A stretch of DNA of 64,000 nucleotides from Sphingopyxis sp. QXT-31 (GCF_001984035.1 NZ_CP019449.1:806001-870000), one strand, 5' to 3'; positions 46,986 to 57,941 are shown, numbered from the stretch's first letter. Numbers and translations: made by a program. The notes: generated from the letters alone by a model not told the origin.

Positions 46986-49900
46986 ATGGGCAATAGCCGA
47001 CTCAGCTTGTTTTTTCCGGGGGAATTTGGGGTGGCGGAAATTGTTGGCGGTCCGGGTGACGACACGCTGAATGGCACGGCAGACGCCGACACGATCATCG
47101 GCAACGACGGCAACGACAAGATCGACGGCAAGGGCGGTGCCGATACCATCCTGGCCGGCGCCGGCGACGACACCATCTATTATTCGACGCCCGCCCACAA
47201 TGTGACCGGCGAGACGATCGACGGCGGCACCGGCTTCGATACGATCGAGGTCAAGTCGACCGGGCATGATATCAGCCTGGTGAGCTTCACCAATATCGAG
47301 GCGCTGGTGGCGCCGACTATCGGGCTGACGCGCGTCGGCGCAGCGCAGCTCAACGGTCTTTCGTCGCTGTCGGGCGGATTTCAACTCGTCGACGCGGGAA
47401 CGATCTCGCTGGCCGGCGCCCGCCTTGGCTCCGGGACTGTCATCCGGCTCGCCGACGCCGCGACCACGATCGATCTTGGTTCGGCCGCGGTCGTCGGACC
47501 CAATAACCCGATCGACGTGATCGTCCACGGCGGTGCGGGCAACGATAGCATCACCGGCAGTATTTCCAACGACGTCATCAGCGGCGGCGGCGGGAACGAC
47601 ACGCTCGACGGCGGCGACGGCAACGACCGGGTCAATGGCGGCGCGGGGATCGATATCGTCCGCGGCGGCGCCGGCGACGACCAGCTGGTCATCCAAAGCA
47701 TGGCGGACGTGAGCAGCGCCGAAATCTACGACGGCGGCACCGGTTTCGACACCTTGTATTTTGATGGGTTCAACGGTTTCGGACAATTCGATCTCACGGG
47801 CTTGACGCTGACGGGCATCGAACGGGTCTCCGATGGTTTCGGCTCTTCCGACTACGCCTATCTGACGATGCGGATCGCACAGGTCGATCCGCTGACCGAA
47901 ATCGCTGCGGTCATCGTGCTCGCCGACGGTGGAATTTTGTCGCTGGCGGGGGTCACGCTGTCGGGCGATGCGATTTTTTCGAGCAACAACGACACGACGG
48001 TGGATGCCAGCGGGGCCGCGGCGGGCTACCTCTTCTACTTGGGCGGAACGGCGGTGGACGACGTCACCGGTACCGCGAGCCGCGATCTTCTCAACGGCAG
48101 AGCCGGTAACGATATCATCCGGGGCGGGCTCGGCAATGACCAGATCCAGGGCGGAAGCGGCGTCGACCGGCTATATGGCGGCGACGGCGATGATGAACTC
48201 TATATCGGTGTCGGCGACAGCGCCACGGGTGAAGTCTATGACGGAGGAGCCGGGATCGACATCCTGGTCATCGACGAGCCGGTCGACCTGCGCACGGTAA
48301 CGCTATCGGGTATCGAGCAAGTCACGGGCACAGTGACGATCAATATCGCGCAGTTGGTGGGCCTGCAGCGCGCGCACGGCGATTTCCAGCTCGGCCATGG
48401 CGGCAATCTGGTCCTCGCCGCCGACGGGGTCGACCTGACCAACAGCTATTTGCGCGCTGCCGATGCCGCAACCACGATCGACGCCCGGGCGGTCGGCTAC
48501 GGCCTCTATATATATGGCGGCGCGGCGAATGATGTTCTGCTGGGCGGCCGGGCGACCGACCATCTTTACGGCGGCGCCGGCATCAACCGTCTCGACGGCG
48601 GCGAAGGCGACGATTTCCTGTATGTCGACCATCATCGGGGCGATGTGTCGGGGGCGCATGTGTTCGAAGGCGGCGCCGGCGCCGACACGCTCAATCTGTT
48701 TGTCGGGGACTATAATCTGTCGCTGGCGACGGTGACCGGTATCGAGACGATCGCATATCAGGCCTTCTCCTACGACGATGTCCTCACGATTTCGGTCGCA
48801 CAGCTGAACGCGGTGTCGACCTTCTACGGCACGGGCCATATCCAGATCGCCAATGGCGGCACGGTGACGATGAACGGCAAGACGTTCAGTTCGGGCGTCG
48901 TCCATCTGTCCAACGCCGGCAATGTCTTCGATCTGACGGGCTCGACGGCCAGCGGAACGCAGATAGAGGGCGGCACGTCCGCCGACACGATTACCGGCGG
49001 CTCATTGAACGATAGCCTGCTCGGCGGCGGCGGCAACGACGTGCTGAACGGCGGCGAAGGCGCAGACTTTCTCCGTGGCGGCATCGGTCGCGATACGATG
49101 CGCGGAGGGCTCGGCGACGACATCTTCGATATCGGCGCGGCGTCGGACATCGTTGCCAGCGAGATTTACGACGGCGGCGACGGATTCGATACGCTGCAGT
49201 TCTTCATCGGCGCGAACGGGCTCAATATCTCGAACGTGACGCTGACCAGCGTCGAAAATCTGCTCGTGACGGATAGCGCGCGTTTGCTGCTCACCGCGGG
49301 GCAGCTCGACCAGGCGACGTCGATCAACTCGGGTACCTATGTCCTGACGACCGCGGGCTCGGTCTCGATGAACGGCGTGGCGTCGCTTTTCTCGACCTTC
49401 TTCCTTTCGGATCTGGGCAACAGCTTCGACCTGACCGGTTTCCTGCCCGGCGCGGGAACCGTCACGGGCGGCGCCGGGGCCGACCAGATCACCGGCGCGG
49501 CGGGCAACGACACGCTGTACGGCGGCGGCGGGAACGACGTCATCGCGGGCGCCGCGGGCCATGACGTCATCGACCCGGGTACGGGCGTCGACCGCGTGAA
49601 CGGTGGTGCGGGGAACGACACCATCCTCTTTTCCGCCGTGCAGTCGTCGAGCACGCCGACAGCGGTCGGCCTGATCGACGGCGGTGCCGACAGCGACGTC
49701 ATCGATCTGCGCAATGTCGGCCCAACCGTGGCGGGGACGATCGAGGCCGAGCCGGGGCGCTTCGCCTTCGGTATCTTCGTCGGCAGCCAACGGTTCGAGG
49801 TGATCGCGGTCGAACGCATCCTGTTCGGCAATGCCAACGACATGGTCGGGGTGCCGCCGGGCTATACCGGCTCGGTCGAGCTGCGCGCCGGGGGCGGCAA

Positions 49901-51557
49901 CGACAGCATCACCGCCGAGGGATCGTCCAAATTCTACGGCGAGGACGGCGACGACAATTTCTTCCTGTCGGGCGTGTTCGGGCGCACCGTATCGGGGCTC
50001 GTCGACGGCGGCGCCGGGCGCGACCGGCTCGACCTCAACATCGCCTTCACGGTCGATCTGACGACCGCCATCGCGCGGGCGGGCGATGCGACCTATTCGG
50101 TGCGCGGCTTCGAACATATCCGCGCGGCGGCGACCGGCGGCTACCTGACGACCATCCTCGGCTCGGCGGCGGCGGAGACGATCGAGGTCAATGCGCAGTT
50201 CGACGACGGGTCGGTCGGCGTGGTCTTCGACGGCCGCGGCGGCGACGATTTCCTCAGCGGCAGCAAGGGTGCCGACGAACTGCGCGGCGGCAGCGGCAAC
50301 GACGTGATCGACGGGCGCCTCGGCGCCGACCGGCTCTTCGGCGGGCTCGGCGACGATGTCTTCTATGTCGACCGCACCGGCGACATCGTCTTCGAAAATG
50401 ACGGCGAGGGCACCGACACCGCGGTCGCCACCGGCAGTTTCTATCTCTACGCCAATATCGAGAACCTGACCCTGGCGGCAGGCACCGGCAATATCTTCGG
50501 CGTGGGCAACGAACTCGCGAACACGATCCTCGGCAACGACGGCGAAAATCTGCTGATCGCGGGGGCGGGCGCCGATATCGTCCGCGGCGGGGGCGGGCGC
50601 GACGCCATTTTCGGCGAGAATGGCGACGACCAGCTCTTCGGCGATGCGGGGATCGACTATATCGTGGCGGGCTCCGGCAATGACAGTATCGCGGGCGGCA
50701 AGGACGCCGACGAAATCTACGGCGGCGACGGCGACGATTATATCTACGGCGGCAACAATGGCGGCAGCCTCGCGGACGCGGATTTCTCGACCGACATTCT
50801 CGTCGGCGGCGCCGGGAATGACTTCATCAACGGCGGCGAAGCTTTTTATCCCAGCGGCAACGGTCTTGGCGATTACGACCTGATGTATGGAAACGAAGGC
50901 GACGATCGCTATTTTGTCGACACGCCGGCAGACCTTGTTTTCGAAAATGCCGGCGAGGGCGATGACACTGTCTACGCCGGGATAGAGGGTGCCGGCTATT
51001 ATCTCTATGCCAATATCGAAAATCTGTTCCTGGAGGGCACCACACCCTTTGGGGTCGGAAACGATCTGGACAATGTGATGGGCGGCAATGCCGTGGGCAA
51101 TTTTCTGCTCGGCGGCGCGGGCAACGATCGGCTCGACGGCAGGGGCGGCAACGACGTGCTGTTCGGCGAGGCGGGGAATGATGTCTTCGTCTTCACGGGC
51201 GGCGCCGGATCGGACGTCATCGGCGACTTCACCCGCGGACAGGATCGCATCGACCTCAGCGCGCTCGGCATCACCGGGCTCGCGCAGATCAGCGGCGGCT
51301 TCGTGCAGGACGGCAATGTCGGCGCGATCCGCCTCGCCTCGGGCGACCTGATCGTGCTGCACAATGTCGATATGGCGACGCTGACCGCAGGCGACTTCAT
51401 CTTCGCGAGCAGCCCGGCCAAGATCGACGCGGCGGCCGACAAGGCGGTGGTCGCGCCGGACGCGTTCGATGGCGGCGGCGATGCGCCGCTCTTCGGCGAC
51501 CAGGGCGCCGAAATCTGGCTCAACCTCTACGAACGCGAGGCGCTGCTCTTCGGCTGA
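46986..51557 (+). CDS. RTX-type calcium-binding protein (putative type I secretion substrate)
   Basis: A 1523-residue acidic protein. It consists of blocks of glycine- and aspartate-rich nonapeptides (GGxGxDxUx type, as in GGPGDDTLNG, GGAGDDQL, GGNDVLFGEAGNDVFVF), each spaced by roughly 100-residue beta-rich segments with recurring DGGTGFDT, DAATTID and LTGIE themes. The C-terminal GSDVIGDFTRGQDRIDLSALG region is typical of secreted RTX proteins, and there is no N-terminal signal peptide, as expected for type I export. I see no catalytic domain, so it may be an adhesin or surface-layer-like protein. The ATG at 46986 has GGAG upstream. No T1SS genes lie nearby. Confidence 0.88.
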   Translation: MGNSRLSLFFPGEFGVAEIVGGPGDDTLNGTADADTIIGNDGNDKIDGKGGADTILAGAGDDTIYYSTPAHNVTGETIDGGTGFDTIEVKSTGHDISLVSFTNIEALVAPTIGLTRVGAAQLNGLSSLSGGFQLVDAGTISLAGARLGSGTVIRLADAATTIDLGSAAVVGPNNPIDVIVHGGAGNDSITGSISNDVISGGGGNDTLDGGDGNDRVNGGAGIDIVRGGAGDDQLVIQSMADVSSAEIYDGGTGFDTLYFDGFNGFGQFDLTGLTLTGIERVSDGFGSSDYAYLTMRIAQVDPLTEIAAVIVLADGGILSLAGVTLSGDAIFSSNNDTTVDASGAAAGYLFYLGGTAVDDVTGTASRDLLNGRAGNDIIRGGLGNDQIQGGSGVDRLYGGDGDDELYIGVGDSATGEVYDGGAGIDILVIDEPVDLRTVTLSGIEQVTGTVTINIAQLVGLQRAHGDFQLGHGGNLVLAADGVDLTNSYLRAADAATTIDARAVGYGLYIYGGAANDVLLGGRATDHLYGGAGINRLDGGEGDDFLYVDHHRGDVSGAHVFEGGAGADTLNLFVGDYNLSLATVTGIETIAYQAFSYDDVLTISVAQLNAVSTFYGTGHIQIANGGTVTMNGKTFSSGVVHLSNAGNVFDLTGSTASGTQIEGGTSADTITGGSLNDSLLGGGGNDVLNGGEGADFLRGGIGRDTMRGGLGDDIFDIGAASDIVASEIYDGGDGFDTLQFFIGANGLNISNVTLTSVENLLVTDSARLLLTAGQLDQATSINSGTYVLTTAGSVSMNGVASLFSTFFLSDLGNSFDLTGFLPGAGTVTGGAGADQITGAAGNDTLYGGGGNDVIAGAAGHDVIDPGTGVDRVNGGAGNDTILFSAVQSSSTPTAVGLIDGGADSDVIDLRNVGPTVAGTIEAEPGRFAFGIFVGSQRFEVIAVERILFGNANDMVGVPPGYTGSVELRAGGGNDSITAEGSSKFYGEDGDDNFFLSGVFGRTVSGLVDGGAGRDRLDLNIAFTVDLTTAIARAGDATYSVRGFEHIRAAATGGYLTTILGSAAAETIEVNAQFDDGSVGVVFDGRGGDDFLSGSKGADELRGGSGNDVIDGRLGADRLFGGLGDDVFYVDRTGDIVFENDGEGTDTAVATGSFYLYANIENLTLAAGTGNIFGVGNELANTILGNDGENLLIAGAGADIVRGGGGRDAIFGENGDDQLFGDAGIDYIVAGSGNDSIAGGKDADEIYGGDGDDYIYGGNNGGSLADADFSTDILVGGAGNDFINGGEAFYPSGNGLGDYDLMYGNEGDDRYFVDTPADLVFENAGEGDDTVYAGIEGAGYYLYANIENLFLEGTTPFGVGNDLDNVMGGNAVGNFLLGGAGNDRLDGRGGNDVLFGEAGNDVFVFTGGAGSDVIGDFTRGQDRIDLSALGITGLAQISGGFVQDGNVGAIRLASGDLIVLHNVDMATLTAGDFIFASSPAKIDAAADKAVVAPDAFDGGGDAPLFGDQGAEIWLNLYEREALLFG

Positions 51558-51566
51558 CCCTGCCGG

Positions 51567-52298
51567 TCAGCCCTGCATGATCGCCTTGACGTCGTGCAGA
51601 TAGGTGCGGCCGATGCGATGCACGCCGCCTTCGCCGAGGTCGACGCTCCACGCGCCGTCGCCATGGTGCTTGAGCCCGGCGATGCCGTCGCGGCGCACCA
51701 TTTTCGAGCGGTGGATACGCAGGAACTGGTCGGGATCCATGCGCGCCTCCAGCGACTTGATCGTCTGGTGGATCAGCCAGCTGCGGGCGCCGACGTGCAG
51801 CCGCATATAGTCGCGCTCGGCCTCGATCAGGTCGACCTGGCCCGCGTCGATGCGCAGCATCTCGCCGCGGTTCTGGACCCAGAATTCGCCGATCCACTTG
51901 CTCTTGGGCGATCGCGTCCGGTCGGTCGCGCGCCATTCGCGCACGCGCGTCAGCGCGCGGCCCAGGCGGTCGGGCGACACGGGCTTGAGTAGATAATCGA
52001 CCGCCGCGACGTCGAAGGCGGCGACGGCATATTGGTCGAAGGCGGTGACGAAGATCACCGCGGGCGGATTGTCGAGCTTGTCGATCGCCGCGGCGACGTC
52101 GAGCCCGCTGAGCCCCGGCATCGCGATGTCGCAGAGCACCAGGTCGGGCGCCAGCGCCTCGACCAGCCGCAATGCCGACGCGCCGTCGGTCGCGGTGCCG
52201 ACCAGCGACACCCCTTCCTGCTGCCCCGCCAGGATTTGCAGCCGCTCGATGGCCAGCGGCTCGTCGTCGACGATCAAGGTCCGCAAAGTCTGGATCAT
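51567..52298 (-). CDS. LytTR-family response regulator
   Basis: A 243-residue regulator: receiver domain with Asp57 (LVLCDIAMPGL) and DDE at 11-13, then a LytTR DNA-binding domain (about 145-243) with IDLIEAERDYMRLHV-like and FLRIHRSKMV motifs. It starts five bases after the kinase gene ends and should be its partner. Targets unknown. It is convergent with the RTX gene, only nine bases away. Confidence 0.92.
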   Translation of the reverse strand: MIQTLRTLIVDDEPLAIERLQILAGQQEGVSLVGTATDGASALRLVEALAPDLVLCDIAMPGLSGLDVAAAIDKLDNPPAVIFVTAFDQYAVAAFDVAAVDYLLKPVSPDRLGRALTRVREWRATDRTRSPKSKWIGEFWVQNRGEMLRIDAGQVDLIEAERDYMRLHVGARSWLIHQTIKSLEARMDPDQFLRIHRSKMVRRDGIAGLKHHGDGAWSVDLGEGGVHRIGRTYLHDVKAIMQG

Positions 52299-52302
52299 CG
52301 TC

Positions 52303-53478
52303 TCAGCATCCCCCCTGCTGCGTAAACGGCAGCCACAGCGACACGACGAAGCCGCCGTCGTCGGACTTGCCCCATTCGCATCCGGCTGTGGGACCATAGC
52401 GCGTCAGCAGCCGCTCGCGAACATTGCCGAGGCCGAGGCCCGTGCCTGGCGCGGGCACCGGCGCCTTGGGGTCGATGTCATTCTCGATCCGCAGCACCAG
52501 CAGGCCATATTCGGCGCTGGCGGTCAGCCGGATCGCGATCGTACCCTTGCTGGGCGCGACGCCATATTTGATAGCATTTTCGATGATCGGCTGCAGGATC
52601 AGCACGGGCACGCACGCATGCTCCAGATCCTGGGGCATCGTCACCTCGACCTGCAGGCGGTCGGGAAAGCGCGTCTGCTCGATGTCGAGATATAGCCGCT
52701 GCAGCGCGATCTCCTCGTCGAGGCTGACCAGCTGCTCGGGATCGACCGCCAAACTCGACCGCAGGAAAGACGCCAGGTTCATGATCATCGTCTCGGCCTC
52801 GGCCTTCGATCCCTTGAGCACCAGCGTCGACAGCGAGTTGAGCGTGTTGAACAGGAAGTGCGGATTGACCTGATAATGCAGCGCGCGGAGCTGCGCGGTC
52901 TGCGCCTCGATCCGGTAGCTGTCGGCGCGGCGCTCTACCGCGTGCATCTCATTGGCATAGCCAAAGGCGACATAGAGGGCCGCCCACACGGCGAAGAAGA
53001 AATACCAGCGGATCGAGCTGTCGAGGATCAGCACCAGTTCCCACGCGACGGGGAATTTCTCCTGCACCTCGGCAATGATCTTCTGCGTGTCGGCGGCGGG
53101 GAACCAGTAGAAGAAGACGAGCAGGTTGATCGAGGCGTAGAGGATCACTAGCGGGATCGCGGTCCCGAGCGCCGCCGCGAGCCGCGCGCCGAAGCTCTTG
53201 GGCTGGACGCGCTGGAGCAGCTGATAGAGCACGAAGGTGCAAAGGATGCCCGCGACCACGACGAGCGCGCGCCGCCCGATGAACTCCATCTGGTCGGTCG
53301 CACCGGTCAGTATCGCGAGGCCGGTGGTGATGAGGAAATAGAGCAGCCACATCACGATGATCGAGCCGATCGCGACGCGCGGATTGACGCGGGCGTCGGA
53401 GGCACGCCAGTCGGGCGCGGCGGCGAGGAATCTGGCGCGGCGATCGCTCTGGGCCAGTTTGCGGTCGGACATATTCAT
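52303..53478 (-). CDS. LytS/YehU-type sensor histidine kinase
   Basis: A 391-residue kinase with four predicted TM helices (between about 35 and 175). The His_kinase domain carries the phosphoacceptor His207 in NPHFLFN (205-211), then IIENAIKYGVAP and GTGLGLGNVRERL in the ATPase domain. It forms a two-component pair with the LytTR regulator. AGGAGGGCGG before the ATG at 53478 fixes the start. Confidence 0.93.
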   Translation of the reverse strand: MNMSDRKLAQSDRRARFLAAAPDWRASDARVNPRVAIGSIIVMWLLYFLITTGLAILTGATDQMEFIGRRALVVVAGILCTFVLYQLLQRVQPKSFGARLAAALGTAIPLVILYASINLLVFFYWFPAADTQKIIAEVQEKFPVAWELVLILDSSIRWYFFFAVWAALYVAFGYANEMHAVERRADSYRIEAQTAQLRALHYQVNPHFLFNTLNSLSTLVLKGSKAEAETMIMNLASFLRSSLAVDPEQLVSLDEEIALQRLYLDIEQTRFPDRLQVEVTMPQDLEHACVPVLILQPIIENAIKYGVAPSKGTIAIRLTASAEYGLLVLRIENDIDPKAPVPAPGTGLGLGNVRERLLTRYGPTAGCEWGKSDDGGFVVSLWLPFTQQGGC

Positions 53479-53584
53479 TGCCGCCCTCCTAGACCAACGG
53501 CGCAGGGCATGCGAGTCGGCACTGGACCGCCAGTCGAACATCGGGGGAAGTTGGTCGAAAGCTGAAGCCCAGATGAACGGCTGT

Positions 53585-55048
53585 TCAGATCACGCGCTCG
53601 GGCATCGCGCCGCGCCAGCGACCGCGCTTGTAGATGGCCCAGGCCATCGTCACCGAAGCGAGCGAGGAAAGCGGAAAGCTCCACCACAATATGTCGCTGC
53701 CGATGATCGGATAGCCGAAATAATAGATGCCGAGGCGGATCGGAAACATCGACAGGAACAGGATCAGCAGCGGCGGCAGCACCGAGCCATTGGCGCGCAG
53801 CGTGCTGACCAGCACGATCGTCGTGCCGAAGGGCAGGAAGGTCCAGGTCGCGATCAGCTGGATATTGCGCGCGACCTCGATCGCGGGGCTGCCGCTGCCG
53901 AGAAACAAAGCGAGCGCGGCGCGGTCGAAGAGCAGCAGCAGCACGATCAGCACCCCGGTCATGCCCAGGTTGATCGCGATCCCGCCATTGGTGACCGAAG
54001 ACACGCGGTCCCAGCGCCCGGCGCCGATATTCTGTGCCGCCATCGAACTCACCGCGGCGCCGACCGCGAGCGCGGGCATCTGGATATAGTTCCACAGCTG
54101 TAACGTCGCGCCATAGGCCGCGGAGGTCACCAGCCCCTCGCGGTTGACGAGCCCGACCATGACGAGCCCCGCGCCCGAGATGACGAGCATTTGTGCCCCC
54201 ATCGGCAGCCCGCGCCCGACGATGAAGCGCAGCTCCGACCATTTGGGGATCAGGTACAACAGCTCGCGCCCGCGCAGCCGCAGCGCATGGTTCTTCGCAT
54301 AGAACCAGCCGATCATGCCCGCGAGGCTGATCAGTCCGGCAAGCGCGGTCGCGAGCGCACTGCCCGCGATGCCGAGGCGCGGAAACGGGCCGAGCCCGAG
54401 GATCAGCACCGGGTTGAAGGCGATGTCGAGCACCACCGCCAAGATCATGAAACGCAGCGGCGTCACCGCATCGCCCGCGCCGCGCGAGGCCATCATCAGC
54501 GTGACGCTGAGCATGCTCGCGGGCACCGCGAGAAAGGTGACGCGGAGGTAATCATGCGCCAGCGCAAAGGCCTCTGGCGGGGTTTTGAGCCAGCGCAGTA
54601 TCTGGTCCGACGCGAACCAGCCGATGATCGCGATGACGACCGAGAAGATCAGCGCGAGCCCGATCACGCCGCCGGTGGCGCGGCGCGCGGCGTCGATGTC
54701 GCCGCGCCCCATCGACTGGCCGATGAGCACGGTCGCGGCCATGCCGAAACCGAAAAAGGCGCCGAACATCAGGAACATGATGATGTTCGCATTGGCGGTC
54801 GCGGCGAGCGCGCCCTCGCCGAGGAACTGCCCGACCCAGATCGAATTCACCGACCCCGACAAAGTCTGGAGGATGTTCGACGCGAGCGTCGGCAGCGCGA
54901 AGAGGATCAGCGTCTTGGCGATCGGCCCCTGCGTCAGGTCCATCCGCCCGCCACCGCGCGCGGTCTGGCGCGGCAGGACCGGGCTCGCAGCCGGATCCGC
55001 CGCCGCCGCGACCGGCGTCGGCGTGACGGGGCCTTCGCCGTTGGTCAT
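53585..55048 (-). CDS. MATE-family efflux transporter
   Basis: A 487-residue membrane protein with about 12 TM helices in two similar halves. KTLILFALPTLASNILQTLSG at the first helix and the SRGAGDAVTPLRFM motif between helices match the DinF/NorM superfamily, which exports cationic drugs or metabolites using Na+ or H+. A Pro/Ala-rich 30-residue N-terminal stretch precedes the first helix. The Shine-Dalgarno sequence (GGAGGA, six bases before the ATG) is part of the adjoining palindromic repeat. Confidence 0.9.
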   Translation of the reverse strand: MTNGEGPVTPTPVAAAADPAASPVLPRQTARGGGRMDLTQGPIAKTLILFALPTLASNILQTLSGSVNSIWVGQFLGEGALAATANANIIMFLMFGAFFGFGMAATVLIGQSMGRGDIDAARRATGGVIGLALIFSVVIAIIGWFASDQILRWLKTPPEAFALAHDYLRVTFLAVPASMLSVTLMMASRGAGDAVTPLRFMILAVVLDIAFNPVLILGLGPFPRLGIAGSALATALAGLISLAGMIGWFYAKNHALRLRGRELLYLIPKWSELRFIVGRGLPMGAQMLVISGAGLVMVGLVNREGLVTSAAYGATLQLWNYIQMPALAVGAAVSSMAAQNIGAGRWDRVSSVTNGGIAINLGMTGVLIVLLLLFDRAALALFLGSGSPAIEVARNIQLIATWTFLPFGTTIVLVSTLRANGSVLPPLLILFLSMFPIRLGIYYFGYPIIGSDILWWSFPLSSLASVTMAWAIYKRGRWRGAMPERVI

Positions 55049-55050
55049 AA

Positions 55051-55192
55051 AAAATCCTCCCCGCTCGCGGGGAGGGGGACCAGCCGGAGGGTGGTGGAGG
55101 AGGCTCGCGTCCTGACGCGGCGTCGCGCAAGGATGCCATCCCCCTCCGTCAGCCGTTCCGGCTGCCACCTCCCCGCGAGCGGGGAGGATTTT
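55051..55192. repeat. Long palindromic intergenic repeat, family A variant
   Basis: The arms AAAATCCTCCCCGCTCGCGG(GGAGG) at 55051-55075 and CCTCCCCGCGAGCGGGGAGG(ATTTT) at 55168-55192 are perfect inverted copies, 25 bases each. Each arm can also fold on itself. The interior GGTGGTGGAGGAGG region resembles the family A copies. It fills the gap between valS and the MATE gene on the same strand. Confidence 0.9.
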
Positions 55193-55202
55193 AGATTAGC
55201 GC

Positions 55203-57884
55203 TCACCCCAGGCGCGCCAGCGCGGCAGTCAGGCGGTCGGCTTCGGCTTCCTTCGCGGCATGGTCGGCGCGCGCCTTTTCGACCGCTTCCGGCTTGGCGC
55301 GTTCGACGAACGACGGGTTATTCAGACGGCCGGTAAGGCCGTCGCGTTCCTTCGCCGCGGCGGCGAGCGCCTTGGTCAGGCGGTCGCGCTCGGCGGCGAT
55401 GTCGATCACGCCTTCGAGCGGCACGGTGATCGTCTCGCCCTCGACGACGAGCTGCGCAGAGGCGCCCGCGGGAGCAGGATCGAAGCTGATCGCCTCGAGC
55501 CGCGCGAGGCGGTCGAGCTGCGCCGCAAGCTTGTCGGCGCGACCCATCAGTGATGCCGGGAAGTGCGCGGTCAGGCGCGCGCCTGGGGGCAGGCCGAGTT
55601 CGGCCTTTGCGGTGCGCAGTTCGCTGACGAGCTTGATCAGCCAGTCGATATCGGCGCTGGCCTCGGCGTCGCGCTTCGCATTTGGCTCGGGCCATTGGGC
55701 CGTGATCAGCGGGTAGTCCGCGCGGTCGCCGAGCCCGGTCCACAGCTCTTCGGTGATGAAAGGCATGAAGGGGTGGAGCATGACGAGGATCTGGTCGAGC
55801 ACCCAGCCAGTGACGGCTTTGGTCTCGTCGTCGATAGCGCCCTTGATCAGCTCCAGATACCAGTCGCAGAAACGATCCCAGGCAAAGCTGTAGATCGCGT
55901 TCGCGGCCTCGTCGAAACGATAGGCGGCGAAAGCACTTTCCATCGCGGCAACGGTCGCGGCGACCTCGCCGATGATCCAACGGTTGACCGGCAGCGTTGC
56001 CGCGGGCGCTTCGAAGCTGGTCGAGGCCGAAATGCCATTGGCTTCGCAGAAACGCGCGGCGTTCCACAGCTTGGTCGCGAAGTTGCGATAGCCCGCGAGG
56101 CGCGCGTCATCCATCTTGATGTCGCGGCCCTGGCTTTCCATCGCCGCCATGAAGAAGCGCAGCGCGTCGGCGCCATATTGGTCGATCAGCCCGAGCGGGT
56201 CGACGACATTGCCCTTCGACTTCGACATCTTCGCACCATCGGGCGCGCGGACGAGGCCGTGGAGGTAGAGCGTCTTCCACGGCACATCGCCCATGAACTC
56301 CATCCCCTGCATCGCCATGCGCGCATCCCAGAAGAAGAGGATGTCGAAGCCGGAGATCAGGACGTCGTTGGGGTAGTGGCGGCGGAGCAACTCGGTATTC
56401 TCGGGCCAGCCAAGCGTCGCGAAGGGCCAGAGCGCGGAGGAGAACCACGTGTCGAGGACGTCTTCGTCGCGGGTGAGGGCGACGTCCGCGCCGGCTTCGG
56501 CCTGCGCTTCCTCTTCGGTCTCGGCGACGAAGATACGGCCATCTTCGGCGTACCAAGCCGGAATCCGGTGTCCCCACCACAGCTGGCGCGAGACGCACCA
56601 CGGCTGGATATTCTCCATCCAGTTGAAGAAGGTCTTTTCCCACGTCTTGGGCACGATGTTGATGCGCCCGTCGCGCACCGCCTGCATAGGGGGCTGCGCG
56701 AGCGTTTCGGCATCGACATACCATTGGTCGGTCAGCCAAGGCTCGATAACCACGCCGCCGCGATCCCCGAACGGCGTCTGGATCGTGCGGGGTTCGGCGT
56801 CATGCTCGCCGCCGTCCTTGTCGACGTGCGGGATCAGGAAGCCGGCTTCCTTCATCCGGTTCACGACCAGTTCGCGCGCGCCGTCCTTGCCGTCGCGCTT
56901 GAAGCGGTGAAGGCCGAGATATTCGTCCGGGATCAGCCCGTCGGCGGTCTGGATGACGTTCGCGTCGCCGTCGAGCATGTTGAGCATCTCGCCGGGCTTG
57001 AATCCCGCGCGCTTGCCGACGTCGAAGTCGTTGAAATCATGCCCTGGCGTGATCTTCACCGCGCCCGAGCCCAGTTCGGGATCGGCATGCTCGTCGGCGA
57101 CGACCTTGAAGCGACGCCCGGTGATCGGCTGTAATATGTCCTTGCCGATCACGCTCTTGTAGCGCGCGTCGTCGGGGTGCACCGCGACCGCCATGTCGGC
57201 GAGCATCGTTTCGGGGCGCGTCGTCGCGACCTCGATATAGTCGCGTCCGTCGTCGAGCGTCACGCCGTCGGCGAGCGGATATTTGAAATGCCAGAAGCCG
57301 CCCTGCACCTCGTGCGTCTCGACCTCGAGGTCCGAGATCGCGGTCTTAAGCTTGGGGTCCCAGTTCACCAGCCTTTTGTCGCGGTAAATGAGGCCCTTCT
57401 TGTGCAGATCGACGAAGACCTTGACCACCGCTTCGGTGAAATGCGGGTCCATCGTGAACTGCTCGCGCGACCAGTCCATCGAGCAGCCGAGGCGGCGGAG
57501 CTGGCCGGTGATCTGGCCGCCGCTCTCTGCTTTCCATTGCCACACCTTCGCGACGAATTCGTCGCGCGTGTAGTTGGTGCGCTTGTCCTGCCGCTCCTCG
57601 AGCTGGCGTTCGACGACCATCTGCGTCGCGATGCCGGCATGGTCCATGCCGACGACCCATAACGCGTCTTTTCCTCGCAACCGCTCGTAGCGGACGAGCA
57701 CGTCTTGCAATGTGTTGTCGAGCGCATGGCCGATGTGCAGCGCGCCGGTGACGTTCGGCGGCGGGTTGACGATCGTGAACGGCTCGGCGTCGGGACGCGC
57801 GGGGCGAAACAGCCCGCGGCTCTCCCATTCATGGGCCCATTTCGCCTCGATAGCGGCGGGATCGAAGGTTTTTTCCATCGGCAT
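55203..57884 (-). CDS. valS: Valyl-tRNA synthetase
   Basis: An 893-residue class I aminoacyl-tRNA synthetase that charges tRNA-Val. HIGH is in [11 protein letters not shown] near residue 50, and KMSKS is in [10 protein letters not shown]. An editing domain lies between them ([17 protein letters not shown]), then an anticodon-binding domain and the C-terminal coiled-coil arm ([19 protein letters not shown]). Start placed at 57884; an ATG two codons later (57878) is equally plausible, and neither has a strong Shine-Dalgarno sequence. The longer frame upstream is rejected as it runs through a repeat. Confidence 0.97.
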   Translation of the reverse strand: MPMEKTFDPAAIEAKWAHEWESRGLFRPARPDAEPFTIVNPPPNVTGALHIGHALDNTLQDVLVRYERLRGKDALWVVGMDHAGIATQMVVERQLEERQDKRTNYTRDEFVAKVWQWKAESGGQITGQLRRLGCSMDWSREQFTMDPHFTEAVVKVFVDLHKKGLIYRDKRLVNWDPKLKTAISDLEVETHEVQGGFWHFKYPLADGVTLDDGRDYIEVATTRPETMLADMAVAVHPDDARYKSVIGKDILQPITGRRFKVVADEHADPELGSGAVKITPGHDFNDFDVGKRAGFKPGEMLNMLDGDANVIQTADGLIPDEYLGLHRFKRDGKDGARELVVNRMKEAGFLIPHVDKDGGEHDAEPRTIQTPFGDRGGVVIEPWLTDQWYVDAETLAQPPMQAVRDGRINIVPKTWEKTFFNWMENIQPWCVSRQLWWGHRIPAWYAEDGRIFVAETEEEAQAEAGADVALTRDEDVLDTWFSSALWPFATLGWPENTELLRRHYPNDVLISGFDILFFWDARMAMQGMEFMGDVPWKTLYLHGLVRAPDGAKMSKSKGNVVDPLGLIDQYGADALRFFMAAMESQGRDIKMDDARLAGYRNFATKLWNAARFCEANGISASTSFEAPAATLPVNRWIIGEVAATVAAMESAFAAYRFDEAANAIYSFAWDRFCDWYLELIKGAIDDETKAVTGWVLDQILVMLHPFMPFITEELWTGLGDRADYPLITAQWPEPNAKRDAEASADIDWLIKLVSELRTAKAELGLPPGARLTAHFPASLMGRADKLAAQLDRLARLEAISFDPAPAGASAQLVVEGETITVPLEGVIDIAAERDRLTKALAAAAKERDGLTGRLNNPSFVERAKPEAVEKARADHAAKEAEADRLTAALARLG

Positions 57885-57941
57885 AGCCGCGCGCCTTTGC
57901 CAGCCGGGGGGCGAGGCGGCAAGGGGGAACCCAACTCCTTT

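Noticed and set aside
47060-51250. Short-period repeats in the RTX gene as a possible CRISPR array or satellite
   Set aside because: The repetition is at protein level (calcium-binding nonapeptides), in frame and with varied codons, and has no spacer structure.
49002-51362. 786-codon minus-strand frame opposite the RTX gene
   Set aside because: It mirrors the RTX repeats on the opposite strand and has no domain pattern; the plus-strand protein is clearly real.
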